The notes: generated by a model not told the origin, from the letters alone. A DNA stretch of 64,000 bases from Candidatus Methanoplasma sp. (GCA_031256955.1 JAIRPP010000014.1:95732-159731), one strand, 5' to 3'. Positions 33,525 through 41,053 are shown, numbered from the stretch's first letter. A program made the numbers and translations.

Positions 33525-33887
33525 ATGTTCAGACAGACAAAAGCATATGAGATGAAGGTCCCTGAGGGATGTGTAGAGCTCACGAGAGACGAGATGGAAT
33601 ACGATGGCGGATGGTTTTTCTTTGCAGGAATCGCCTGTGCGGCCGTATCTGTCGTATGCACTGCCATCGGTCAGAACGAACTAGCCGCAGGTTTCGCTCT
33701 GGCAGGAGCGCTGTTGACTCTTGGCAGTGTCGCAATAACGATTAATGCGGGCGTAAAAGTAGCGCAGGGAGTAGCTACGGTCGCACAGGAAACGGCTTTC
33801 GGAAAGGGGATCGCCACAGGCATTATCGATTTGGGCGCGAATCTGTGCGGGACAGGCGCTTCGTACGGACTGAGCAAAAAGAGATGA
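33525..33887 (+). CDS. Small hydrophobic protein with double-glycine-type leader, copy 2
   Basis: The 120-residue paralogue of the 30.65-kb protein has the same 29-residue leader apart from Val17, ending in DEMEYDGG. After the GG the sequence becomes WFFFAGIACAAVSVVC, unlike the other copy. From about residue 65 the two agree again almost residue for residue (LLTLGSVAITINAGVKVAQG). Three Cys of the mature part are shared. The promoter is TTTTATAAGATCG at 33471-33483. A constant leader with a variable core is a pattern seen in families of secreted peptides, though constraint from membrane packing would be an alternative. Confidence 0.7.
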   Translation: MFRQTKAYEMKVPEGCVELTRDEMEYDGGWFFFAGIACAAVSVVCTAIGQNELAAGFALAGALLTLGSVAITINAGVKVAQGVATVAQETAFGKGIATGIIDLGANLCGTGASYGLSKKR

Positions 33888-33956
33888 ACTCCGTGGAAAA
33901 ATCGAACAGTGCTGTCGAGAAAGGAGTTACAACACTTTTCTCTGGAGATGAACAAG

Positions 33957-34676
33957 ATGTCTAATTCGGACGAATCCTTTGGATATCTAGTTTTTGGGGC
34001 ATCTGTTGCGTTGGGGCTGATGGCGTTGTTCCTGTCGCTGGCGCTGTCTCTGTCCGAATCAGGCACGGACCCGTTGACTCCTTTCATCGCGTTTCTCATC
34101 TTTGCGACCGTGATTGCGATCGCGGTCGGGGTACGCGGACGGAGGAGGGGCGGGAGCAAAGCTACATGGAGGAAATCCAGGCTGGCGGCTATGCTCATGG
34201 CATGGGCTCCGGGGAGGGGGCACGTCTACTTGGACCGCCCCAGAGAAGGCATCAAGTTCCTAGTAACCGCAGTCGTAGGGATGACCGTGACGCTAGCTAC
34301 CGTTCCGCTTCATGAGCCCAACATCGTGATATACGGCTTCGTAATCATGTTATTCTCAGTCACGTGGTCGTGCATCGATGTGAACAGGATATGCGACGAG
34401 ATGGGTCTTCCGTACACGGAAAGCATATGGGGGGGAGAATTCGAGATGCACTTCAAGAGGAGCGACATATTGGAGGTCCTGCTATTCGCCCTCATGGGGC
34501 TGGCCCTGTTCTTCATCGGGCATTCGATGGCGACGAACACAGCGGTAGAGTCTCATCCAGACGAAGGCTACATCGCTATTTTCAACTGCGTCGCGCCCCT
34601 GTTCCCGATAGCCATAGCCGCAAAGTATGCGGCGATCCATATGTCGAAAAGGAGGAAGAGCACTGGAGACAGGTGA
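33957..34676 (+). CDS. Polytopic membrane protein of duplicated cassette, copy 2 (TM2-like)
   Basis: The 239-residue paralogue of the copy 1 membrane protein has the same layout: an N-terminal helix pair, a basic stretch (RGRRRGGSKATWRK), AWAPGRGHVYLDRPREGIKFL, two more helices, the near-invariant loop DVNRICDEMGLPY, and a C-terminal pair ending in a basic tail. I chose the ATG matching the paralogue. A longer in-frame start at 33909 has no counterpart in copy 1. The spacing to the small protein is the same as in copy 1. Confidence 0.7.
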   Translation: MSNSDESFGYLVFGASVALGLMALFLSLALSLSESGTDPLTPFIAFLIFATVIAIAVGVRGRRRGGSKATWRKSRLAAMLMAWAPGRGHVYLDRPREGIKFLVTAVVGMTVTLATVPLHEPNIVIYGFVIMLFSVTWSCIDVNRICDEMGLPYTESIWGGEFEMHFKRSDILEVLLFALMGLALFFIGHSMATNTAVESHPDEGYIAIFNCVAPLFPIAIAAKYAAIHMSKRRKSTGDR

Positions 34677-34820
34677 CGGCTTCGGACGCAACACGATCAT
34701 GCGAGACCGCGAGTTCAGAGATGCGGGGATCGGCAGATGCGCCGGCGCGCGCAACAGGTCTTCGATCGCACGCGAATCATTCAGCCTCCGTGCGATGAGA
34801 GAGAGGCTCGGAGGCGGGAA

Positions 34821-35528
34821 ATGAGCGCGGCGATAATATGCCCCAAGCACCCGATCGATCGGAAGCTGATCCGACAGATAGCCTCGGCCGCCGGAGGGAG
34901 AGTCTTTGAAACGATGGGCGATGAGGACGTCGATTACGGGGGGTTCGAGAAAGCGGTCTTAGTCTACATGCTCCCGATGGGTCCCGCGTCCGAAGCGTTC
35001 CTGGGCTGCCTGGAGGATGCGATGGAGCGGTTCGGAGAGGTCTCGTGCGTCATATGCGCCCCATACGAATACGACTGGGATGGCGAGGCCGCGGATGCGT
35101 GCCTCGAATCAGTCGGGCGGCTGGCGTCCGAGATATCGGGCAGGCTCGGCGCGAAGGGGATATCCGTGGTGCAGACCGAGAGGCTGCAGATAAAGGTCCA
35201 GAGGAGCCTGGCCGTGCGCCTCGGGTACGAGTGGGCGAACGCGTTAGATCGGAAGGCGCTCTCTGGCGGCAGAATCGCCATCGCGTTCTACGAGCGCGCG
35301 GAGATCTCCGCGGGGAAGAGGCCCGTAGCGTATCTGGCGATGATTGCGGCGGGGATCGCTCTAATCATGGCGGGATTCGCGATGATGTTCGCCTTCGTAA
35401 CGACATGGAGCGATAGGCCGCAGAGGTCCGGAGGGGCGCTCGTCCTCGGGACAGGCCTCGTAATAGAGGGATACAGGAAATACGCTACGAGCCGGTGGGT
35501 CCGCTCGAACGAAAGAAAAGATAAATAA
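34821..35528 (+). CDS. Hypothetical protein with C-terminal membrane helices
   Basis: I do not recognise this 235-residue protein. The N-terminal 165 residues look like a soluble alpha/beta domain (AVLVYMLPMGPASEAF, VICAPYEYDWDGEAAD), and two hydrophobic helices follow at about 173-195 and 203-220, ending in a basic tail. I chose ATG 34821 because GGAGGCGGG precedes it at ribosome binding distance. The frame is open further upstream without a comparable site. It lies downstream of cassette copy 2 in the same orientation. Confidence 0.6.
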   Translation: MSAAIICPKHPIDRKLIRQIASAAGGRVFETMGDEDVDYGGFEKAVLVYMLPMGPASEAFLGCLEDAMERFGEVSCVICAPYEYDWDGEAADACLESVGRLASEISGRLGAKGISVVQTERLQIKVQRSLAVRLGYEWANALDRKALSGGRIAIAFYERAEISAGKRPVAYLAMIAAGIALIMAGFAMMFAFVTTWSDRPQRSGGALVLGTGLVIEGYRKYATSRWVRSNERKDK

Positions 35529-35607
35529 CCCGCGACCCATGGCTCCCTGGGTCTAGGGATCTGGCCCGGGCCGAGTCCGGCGGCGATCCCGGGAGTGAGG
35601 CGCGACC

Positions 35608-36021
35608 ATGTATCTGAAGAAAAACCCCCTCGTCCCGACGGCGGCGTGCGTCGCATGGGTCCTGATGTTCGCCTTCGCGCCGGGCGGCATGAGCATGTCG
35701 GCGTCCGATGTGATCTTCCTGCTCTTATCCTCGATGTTCCTGATCCTCGGCTGCGTCGTCTTCATGGGGGGCGTGATCCTCCTGGCCGGCGTGAACGCCA
35801 TGCCCAGGGAGGAGAGGGAGAAGTACGACATGGACGCGCTCGCGCACATAGCGGGCATAGGGATCATCGCGGCCGCGCTATCCATGTTCCCCGTGCGCTT
35901 CGCGGCCGTCGCGCTCGGCGTCGGGGAGCTCTCCACCCTCCCGGAGATGATCGCCGTGGCCTCCATAGTGCTGGCCTCCGCGTTCTTCGGCGGCCGCGCC
36001 GCCATGCCTCCCGAGGGATGA
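35608..36021 (+). CDS. DUF3784-like small membrane protein
   Basis: The 137-residue protein has four hydrophobic segments. After the second comes AGVNAMPREEREKYDMDAL, which matches the pattern of DUF3784 proteins (a Gly-x-Asn turn, then an EEREKYD motif and a short amphipathic stretch). The function of that family is unknown; it is common in gut bacteria and often lies near transport or resistance genes. It is the last gene of the accessory stretch before carS, with about 50 bp between them. Confidence 0.6.
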   Translation: MYLKKNPLVPTAACVAWVLMFAFAPGGMSMSASDVIFLLLSSMFLILGCVVFMGGVILLAGVNAMPREEREKYDMDALAHIAGIGIIAAALSMFPVRFAAVALGVGELSTLPEMIAVASIVLASAFFGGRAAMPPEG

Positions 36022-36072
36022 CCCCGCTTGCGAAATCTTAAAAGACGCGCCGCCCATCCATGTCCGAACCGA

Positions 36073-36651
36073 ATGAGCTTCCTAGACTTCATGGCGATCA
36101 TCGCGTCCGGGTTCTGGCTTTTCCTGCCCGCCATGGCGCCCAACTCCGCGGCCGCGCTGTTCGGGCGCAAGGCGAGGACCAAGATGGACTTCGGGAGGAG
36201 CTGGAGGGGCAGGAGGATCCTCGGCGACGGCAAGAGCTGGCTGGGGATGTTCGGCGGCGCCTTCTCCGGGGTCGCCCTGGGCCTGATCCTCATGTGCGTA
36301 TCCCATCCGTTCGACCCATCGGGCCACTGGGGGTTCGGGTCGTGGGGGGGCGGGCTGGGAGTCCTGCTGTCCCTCTCCTTCGGAGCCATCCTGGGGGACG
36401 TCGCGGGCGCGTTCGTGAAGAGGAGGCTGGGGATGGAGAGGGGGCAGAAGGCGCCCGTGCTGGACCAGTACGACTTCGTCGCGGGGGCGCTCCTGCTGAC
36501 CCTTCTGTTCTTTCCCGACTGGGTGCTCTCCGCATACTACGAGGGATGGCACATATGCGCCTTGATCGCGATCCTCGCGGTCATGTTCTTCATACACCGG
36601 GCGGTCAACAAAATCGGGTTCAGAATGGGAGTCAAGAAAGAGCCGTGGTGA
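36073..36651 (+). CDS. carS: CDP-archaeol synthase
   Basis: The 192-residue integral membrane enzyme activates digeranylgeranylglyceryl phosphate with CTP to make CDP-archaeol, the branch point of archaeal phospholipid synthesis. The family markers are FLPAMAPNSAAALFG, the cytoplasmic loop RRILGDGKSWLGMFGGAFSG, and the late loop GDVAGAFVKRRLGMERGQKAPVLDQYDF. Four to five helices are predicted. The ATG fits an upstream TCTTAAAAG box. Its stop codon is followed directly by pyrE. Confidence 0.93.
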   Translation: MSFLDFMAIIASGFWLFLPAMAPNSAAALFGRKARTKMDFGRSWRGRRILGDGKSWLGMFGGAFSGVALGLILMCVSHPFDPSGHWGFGSWGGGLGVLLSLSFGAILGDVAGAFVKRRLGMERGQKAPVLDQYDFVAGALLLTLLFFPDWVLSAYYEGWHICALIAILAVMFFIHRAVNKIGFRMGVKKEPW

Positions 36652-37189
36652 TACCATCAGCGAGATTACAGATGCGCTAGAGGCGTGCGGCGCCCTGCGG
36701 TTCGGCGAGTTCACGCTCGCCTCCGGGGCCAAGAGCACCTATTACATAGACATAAAGAAGGCCAGCACGGACCCGAGGGTCCTCAGGCTCATATCCCGGC
36801 TCATGGCGCGGGAGATGAGGGACGGCGGGCTGGAGGCGGACAGGATCGCGGGGGTGGTCCTGGGATCGGTCCCCCTGGCGGCCGCGCTCTCCCTGGAGAC
36901 GGGGATCCCGTACGTCATGGTCAGGAAGGAGAAGAAGGACCACGGCACGTCCAGGCTGATCGAGGGGGACCTCGATCTGGGGGACAGGGTCCTGGTGGTG
37001 GAGGACGTGATCACCACCGCCGGATCCAGCATGGCGGCCATAGGCACCCTCAGGGAGTCCGGGGCGATCGTGTCGGACCTGATCTCCGTGATCGACAGGG
37101 AGGGCGGCGGGCGCGAGAGCCTCGCCGGCATCGGCGTGGGGCTCCGCTCCCTGGCGAAGGGGTCCGAGCTCGCCGGGGGAAGGAGATGA
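36650..37189 (+). CDS. pyrE: Orotate phosphoribosyltransferase (start codon not resolved)
   Basis: The enzyme converts orotate and PRPP to OMP in pyrimidine synthesis. Family landmarks are ALRFGEFTLASGAKSTYYIDIKKAS near the start, VVLGSVPLAAALSLETG, RKEKKDHGTS, and the PRPP loop VLVVEDVITTAGSS. The normal N-terminal region is encoded from about 36650, yet there is no in-frame ATG, GTG or TTG between the last upstream stop and Met at 36803, which is too far inside the fold. Either an ATT (36665) or similar codon initiates, or one base is missing: the GTG at 36648 that overlaps the carS stop is one base out of frame. The rest of the gene is intact. Confidence 0.88.
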   Translation, partial: DTISEITDALEACGALRFGEFTLASGAKSTYYIDIKKASTDPRVLRLISRLMAREMRDGGLEADRIAGVVLGSVPLAAALSLETGIPYVMVRKEKKDHGTSRLIEGDLDLGDRVLVVEDVITTAGSSMAAIGTLRESGAIVSDLISVIDREGGGRESLAGIGVGLRSLAKGSELAGGRR

Positions 37190-37773
37190 TCCAGTCGCGC
37201 CTGGAGGGGTTCTCGGGCCCCTCCCCCCTCGCGGAGGGGGCGCTCCGCCCCGCGGAGGACTGCCGCCTGTGCGGGCTCTGCGAGGGCCGCACGCGCCTGG
37301 TCCTGCCCAGCGGGGACCCCGGGTCCCGCGTCGCGTTCGTGGGGGAGGCCCCGGGCGAGACGGAGGACCTCACGGGCATGCCGTTCGTGGGGAGGTCCGG
37401 GAAGCTCCTGGACAGGCTGATGGCGGAGGCGGGGCTGGACAGGTCCAGGGTCATGATCACCAACACGGTCAAGTGCCGCCCCCCCGGCAACAGGGCGCCC
37501 ACCGAGGGGGAGATGGCCGCGTGCAGGGGGTTCCTGGAGTCGGAGCTGTGCGGGAAGGCGCTCGTGGTGGGCCTGGGCAGGTCCGCCTGCAGGGACCTGC
37601 TGGGATACGAGGGGAGGATGGGGGACCTGGCGAACAGGAAGACCAGGATATCCGTGTCCGGGAGGGAGATAGACTTCCTGCCCGCGTACCATCCCGCCGC
37701 GTGCATATACAGCCGCGCGTCGACGGATTCGCTGAGGGAGACCCTGCGGAGGGTGAGGGATGAATATCTCTGA
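37186..37773 (+). CDS. Uracil-DNA glycosylase, family 4 (Fe-S)
   Basis: The 195-residue DNA-repair enzyme removes uracil from DNA. It shows the family 4/5 motifs GEAPGETEDLTGMPFVGRSG (motif 1 with the catalytic region), TNTVKCRPPGNRAPT and LPAYHPAACIY (motif 3), plus cysteines in CRLC, KCRPP and the segment near residue 118 that bind a [4Fe-4S] cluster. The motif 1 Glu of GEAPGE marks family 4. The start overlaps the pyrE stop by four bases and its end overlaps the HAD gene by 14, so all are in one operon with carS. Confidence 0.9.
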   Translation: MIQSRLEGFSGPSPLAEGALRPAEDCRLCGLCEGRTRLVLPSGDPGSRVAFVGEAPGETEDLTGMPFVGRSGKLLDRLMAEAGLDRSRVMITNTVKCRPPGNRAPTEGEMAACRGFLESELCGKALVVGLGRSACRDLLGYEGRMGDLANRKTRISVSGREIDFLPAYHPAACIYSRASTDSLRETLRRVRDEYL

Positions 37774-38551
37774 CATAGGGGCGTTCGCCATCGACATGGA
37801 CGGCACCGTCTACAAGGGCGGCTCCCCGATACCGGGCGCGGCGGGGTTCATCTCCCGCCTCAGGCGCGCGGGGATCCCGTTCGTCTTCCTGACCAACAAC
37901 TCCGCCCACGCCCGCTCGTTCTACGCGGACAAGCTGGCCCGCATGGGCTTCGACGCGTCCGCCGGAGACATACTGACCTCCACGGCCGCCGCCATCAGGT
38001 TCCTTCAAACGGAGAGGCCTGGGATGAGCGTCTTCCCCCTGGCCGTCCCGGAGGTGGAGGCGGAGATCGAGGAGGCCGGGATCCGCCTGGACCGCAGCGG
38101 CCCGGACATAGTGCTGCTGGCGTTCGACACCTCCATAACCTACGAGAAGATCAACGCGGCGTACCACCACATCCTCGGGGGGGCGGAGCTCATAGCCACC
38201 CATCCGGACGAGCTGTGCCCCACGGAGGGGTCCTACGACGTGGACATAGGGCCGTTCATAAGGATGTTCGAATCCCTGACGGGGGCGAAGGCCCTGGTGA
38301 TCGGGAAGCCGGACAGGAGGATGCTGGAGATGGCCGCGCTGGAGACGGGGGTCCCGGTGGAGAGGCTCGCCATGGTGGGGGACCGCATGTACACCGACGT
38401 CAGGATGGCCGTAGATGCGGGCGCGACGTCGATCCTGGTCCTGAGCGGGGAGGCGAAGCCCGAGGACATAGCCTCGTCGGGGATCGAGCCCGACTTCGTC
38501 GCGTCGTCGGTGGCGGACCTCTCCGATATGGTGGAAGCCGCCTCGGATTAA
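37760..38551 (+). CDS. HAD-superfamily IIA phosphatase (NagD/AraL type)
   Basis: The 263-residue enzyme is a C2-capped HAD hydrolase. Motif I is AIDMDGTVYKG (nucleophile Asp), motif II is FLTNN, motif III is the Lys in IGKPDRRM and motif IV is GDRMYTDV. It should hydrolyse a small phosphate ester or sugar phosphate. p-Nitrophenyl-type or phosphoglycolate activity is common in the family, but the true substrate cannot be read from sequence. The start lies inside the glycosylase gene. The stop is followed at once by the operator of the cbiX gene. Confidence 0.88.
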   Translation: MNISDIGAFAIDMDGTVYKGGSPIPGAAGFISRLRRAGIPFVFLTNNSAHARSFYADKLARMGFDASAGDILTSTAAAIRFLQTERPGMSVFPLAVPEVEAEIEEAGIRLDRSGPDIVLLAFDTSITYEKINAAYHHILGGAELIATHPDELCPTEGSYDVDIGPFIRMFESLTGAKALVIGKPDRRMLEMAALETGVPVERLAMVGDRMYTDVRMAVDAGATSILVLSGEAKPEDIASSGIEPDFVASSVADLSDMVEAASD

Positions 38552-38552
38552 A

Positions 38553-38570
38553 ATTTAGGAATAACTAAAT
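38553..38570 (+). promoter_or_regulatory. DtxR-like operator at the cbiX promoter
   Basis: The inverted repeat ATTTAG-GAATAA-CTAAAT overlaps the upstream edge of the TATA-like TTATAC (38570-38575) that should start cbiX transcription at or near its ATG. Read on the other strand it differs at one position from the box at 41017-41034. The half-site matches the TTAGG of DtxR-type iron/manganese boxes. A repressor bound here would block TBP/TFB binding. Confidence 0.6.
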
Positions 38571-38596
38571 TATACTCCGACCACGTTCGCCCGCCC

Positions 38597-39361
38597 ATGA
38601 CCAAAGGGATCCTGATCATAGGGCACGGCTCCAAGTCGGGTTTGAACGAGGAGGCGGCCGAGATGCATGCGGAGCATCTCCGCAGGGCCGGGTTCGAGAA
38701 CGTGTACCACGCGTTCAAAGGGTACTCCGAGCCCCGCATAGGCGACACCCTGCTGAGGATGGCCTCCGACGGGATACGCGACATAGCCGTGATCCCGCTG
38801 TTCATAGCCAGCGGCCACTACGCCGACAGCGTGATACCCAAGAGGGTGGGCCTGCGCAAGAGCGAGAGGGAGGGGACGGTGCAGATCGACGGGAGGGAGG
38901 CCCGCGTGAGGATAGCGGAGACCTTCGGGAGCCGCCCGTCGCTGACGGGCGTGATCGAGGCCATGCTGAGGGAGGCCTCCGCCGGGCCCGGCGACGCGGT
39001 GCTCCTCATAGGCCACGGATCCAAGTCCAGGCACAACAGGGAGATGGTCGAGCTCAACGCCGAGAGGCTGAGGGAGAGGACCGACCTGAGCGTCTCGTGC
39101 GCGTTCAACGAGTTCAACGAGCCGTCCGTGGAGGACGCCCTGGAGGCCATAGCCGGGAGCGGGGCGCGCCGCGTCGTCGCCGTCCCCATGTTCGTCTCGT
39201 CCGGGGAGCACACCGACCGCGACATACCGGAGAAGCTGGGCCTAGCCCCGGGCGAGAGGTCCGGGTCCGTCCGCGGCATGGATGTGGCCTACCTGGCCCC
39301 GGTCGGGTCCAGGCCCGAGACGGGGGCGGTCCTGGAGGACGTGCTGAGGGGGATCCTCTGA
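38597..39361 (+). CDS. cbiX: Two-domain CbiX/CfbA-type sirohydrochlorin chelatase
   Basis: The 254-residue protein consists of two CbiX domains, each beginning with an IGHGSKS motif (residues 7 and about 136) whose His helps bind the metal. Single-domain archaeal CfbA (about 130-145 residues) inserts nickel or cobalt into sirohydrochlorin for F430 or cobamide synthesis. A fused double-domain form resembles bacterial CbiX/SirB. Both pathways are needed in a methyl-dependent methanogen. The metal is uncertain here. The gene lies behind a DtxR-like palindrome shared with the neighbouring ABC genes, which points to metal-dependent control. Confidence 0.88.
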   Translation: MTKGILIIGHGSKSGLNEEAAEMHAEHLRRAGFENVYHAFKGYSEPRIGDTLLRMASDGIRDIAVIPLFIASGHYADSVIPKRVGLRKSEREGTVQIDGREARVRIAETFGSRPSLTGVIEAMLREASAGPGDAVLLIGHGSKSRHNREMVELNAERLRERTDLSVSCAFNEFNEPSVEDALEAIAGSGARRVVAVPMFVSSGEHTDRDIPEKLGLAPGERSGSVRGMDVAYLAPVGSRPETGAVLEDVLRGIL

Positions 39362-39367
39362 CCCCCC

Positions 39368-40117
39368 TCAGTACCTCCCCTTCTTTATGAGGCGGTAGTC
39401 CGCCAGGAAGAACGCGGCGCAGTACGCCGCGACTACGCCGAGCGACGCCCACGGGAAGTCCCATCCCAGCGCGACCGACCTCAGGACCTCCGACGAGTGC
39501 GTAAGGGGCAGGGCCCCTATGGCCGCGGACACGGGGCCCGGGAAGGAATCCGTCGAGAACAGCGTGCCGCACATGAACGTCATGGGCAGCAGGACCAGGT
39601 TCGAGATCATGGCCAGCGTCTGGCTGTTGTTCGCCAGCAGCCCCGCCATGACCCCCATCATGGAGAACGCGAAGCACGACAGCATTATGCACAGGATCAG
39701 CCACGGGGTCAGATGGATGTCGTCGGTCAGCATGAGGCCCAGCGACAGCATGATCGCCGACCCCAGCAGCCCCCTGACCATGCCCACCACGGACTTCCCG
39801 AACACTATGGAGCTTATGCCCACGGGGCACAGTATGAGCTCGTCGAAGCTCGAATGGAACAGCCTCTGGATCAGTATCTTCTGAGACGTGGACGAGAAGC
39901 CCGCGGTCATGGAGCTTATGGCGATTATCCCGGGCACCACGAACGCGATGTAGTCCACCCCGCCCTCCGACGACCCGGACCTCATCCCGTACCCGAACGC
40001 CACCAGGTACAGTATGGGCGCCACCATGCTGGAGACCAGCACGGACGCGGCGTTCCTGCGCATGAAGCACAGGTCCCCGTACGCGACCCTCATGGTCTCG
40101 TCCAGCAGCCTGAGCAT
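39368..40117 (-). CDS. ABC-2 type exporter permease
   Basis: The 249-residue permease has six transmembrane helices of the ABC-2 (DrrB-like) type, with the family segment around LMTDDIHLTPWLILCIMLSC and the late MTFMCGTLFSTDSFPGPV. It pairs with the ATPase upstream, whose stop overlaps its start (TGATG). Such pairs export drugs, lipids or peptides; the substrate is unknown. Because expression should be controlled by the DtxR-like boxes in front of the ATPase gene, a role in metal homeostasis is worth considering. Confidence 0.88.
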   Translation of the reverse strand: MLRLLDETMRVAYGDLCFMRRNAASVLVSSMVAPILYLVAFGYGMRSGSSEGGVDYIAFVVPGIIAISSMTAGFSSTSQKILIQRLFHSSFDELILCPVGISSIVFGKSVVGMVRGLLGSAIMLSLGLMLTDDIHLTPWLILCIMLSCFAFSMMGVMAGLLANNSQTLAMISNLVLLPMTFMCGTLFSTDSFPGPVSAAIGALPLTHSSEVLRSVALGWDFPWASLGVVAAYCAAFFLADYRLIKKGRY

Positions 40118-40971
40118 CAGAGCTTCCTCCCGGTGAGCTCCAGGAACACGTCCTCCAGGCTGGTCCTCCTGATGGAGACGTTCGCGTCCTCCGGCAGGCC
40201 CTGCATGTGCGCCTTGGCCTCCGCCCTGCCTCCGAAATACGCGTTGTCGGTCGTCCCGTCGGCGTTCTGCCTCTCCACGGTCACCACCCCTATCCTCCCG
40301 CGCAGCTCGTCGCTCGTCCCCAGCGCGATCATCCTGCCCTTGTTGATTATCCCTATGCGGTCGCAGAGCGCCTCCGCCTCCGATATGTAGTGGGTGGTCA
40401 GGAAGATGGTCGCCCCCTCGCCGTTCAGCTTCTTTATGAGCGCCCACAGCGCGTTCCTGGACTGGGTGTCCAGCCCCGTGGTGGGCTCGTCCATGAACAG
40501 CACGGGGGGGCGGTGCATCATCGAGCACACTATGGAGACCCTCTTCTTCCACCCGCCGGAGAGGTCCTCCACGAGGGAGTCCATGCGGTCCTCCAGGCCC
40601 ATGGCGCCGCACAGCTCCTCCACCCTCTTCCTGATCTCCGACCTCTTCATGTTCTGCATCAGGGCGTGGTGCACTATGTTCTCCCTCACGGAGATGTCCT
40701 TGTCGAGGCTGTTGTGCTGCTGTATGACCCCGATGCTGCCGCGGGCCTCCCTGTACTCCCTGACGGAGTCGTGGCCCGCTATGGACACCGTGCCGGAGGT
40801 GGGCGGGGTCATGGTGGTCAGCATCCTGATCGTGGTGGTCTTGCCGGCGCCGTTGGGCCCGAGGAACCCGAAGATCTCGCCCTTCCTGACGCCGATGGAG
40901 AGGTCGTCCACCGCCAGCAGGTCCCCGTACCTCTTCGTCAGATGCTCCGCCGATATTATGTGCTCCTCCAA
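40117..40971 (-). CDS. ABC exporter ATPase (DrrA-like)
   Basis: The 284-residue ATPase has Walker A GPNGAGKTTT (about residues 39-48), Q-loop VIQQHN, signature LSGGWKKRV, Walker B PPVLFMDEPTTGLD, and the switch His in TTHYIS. The C-terminal 60 residues form the DrrA-type tail. It powers the ABC-2 permease encoded next. It carries no C39 peptidase domain, so it is not a double-glycine peptide processor. It is divergently transcribed from the uptake system across an AT-rich region with two DtxR-like boxes. Confidence 0.92.
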   Translation of the reverse strand: MEEHIISAEHLTKRYGDLLAVDDLSIGVRKGEIFGFLGPNGAGKTTTIRMLTTMTPPTSGTVSIAGHDSVREYREARGSIGVIQQHNSLDKDISVRENIVHHALMQNMKRSEIRKRVEELCGAMGLEDRMDSLVEDLSGGWKKRVSIVCSMMHRPPVLFMDEPTTGLDTQSRNALWALIKKLNGEGATIFLTTHYISEAEALCDRIGIINKGRMIALGTSDELRGRIGVVTVERQNADGTTDNAYFGGRAEAKAHMQGLPEDANVSIRRTSLEDVFLELTGRKL

Positions 40972-40991
40972 GGTCTCCGCGCCTCCGTTTT

Positions 40992-41005
40992 TTAGGTATA
41001 CCTAA
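40992..41005. promoter_or_regulatory. DtxR-like operator 1 in divergent ABC promoter
   Basis: TTAGGTATACCTAA is a perfect 14-bp palindrome whose half-site equals the TTAGG of bacterial DtxR/IdeR iron boxes. It lies just upstream of the exporter ATPase start and beside the shared TATA region (41007-41020), where it would cover the initiation site of the leftward transcript. Confidence 0.65.
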
Positions 41006-41016
41006 TTTTATATATA

Positions 41017-41034
41017 ATTTAGCTATTCCTAAAT
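41017..41034. promoter_or_regulatory. DtxR-like operator 2 in divergent ABC promoter
   Basis: ATTTAG-CTATTC-CTAAAT lies on the rightward side of the shared TATA element and directly before the predicted start of the uptake operon transcript. It is nearly identical, in reverse orientation, to the box in front of cbiX. A GGAGAGG ribosome binding site follows seven bases later. Confidence 0.65.
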
Positions 41035-41053
41035 TTTAACGGAGAGGCATCGC

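Larger units (their letters stand above)
33440..34676 (+). repeat. Duplicated two-gene cassette, copy 2
   Basis: This is the second copy of the segment at 30566-31805, in direct orientation. Identity is highest across the promoter and leader and over the 3' half of the first gene. It falls in the first mature residues of the small protein and in the middle of the membrane protein gene. Confidence 0.85.

Noticed and set aside
39368..40971. The ABC exporter as the transporter for the double-glycine proteins
   Set aside because: Its ATPase has no C39 peptidase domain, it lies 5 kb away, and its promoter carries metal-type operators instead.
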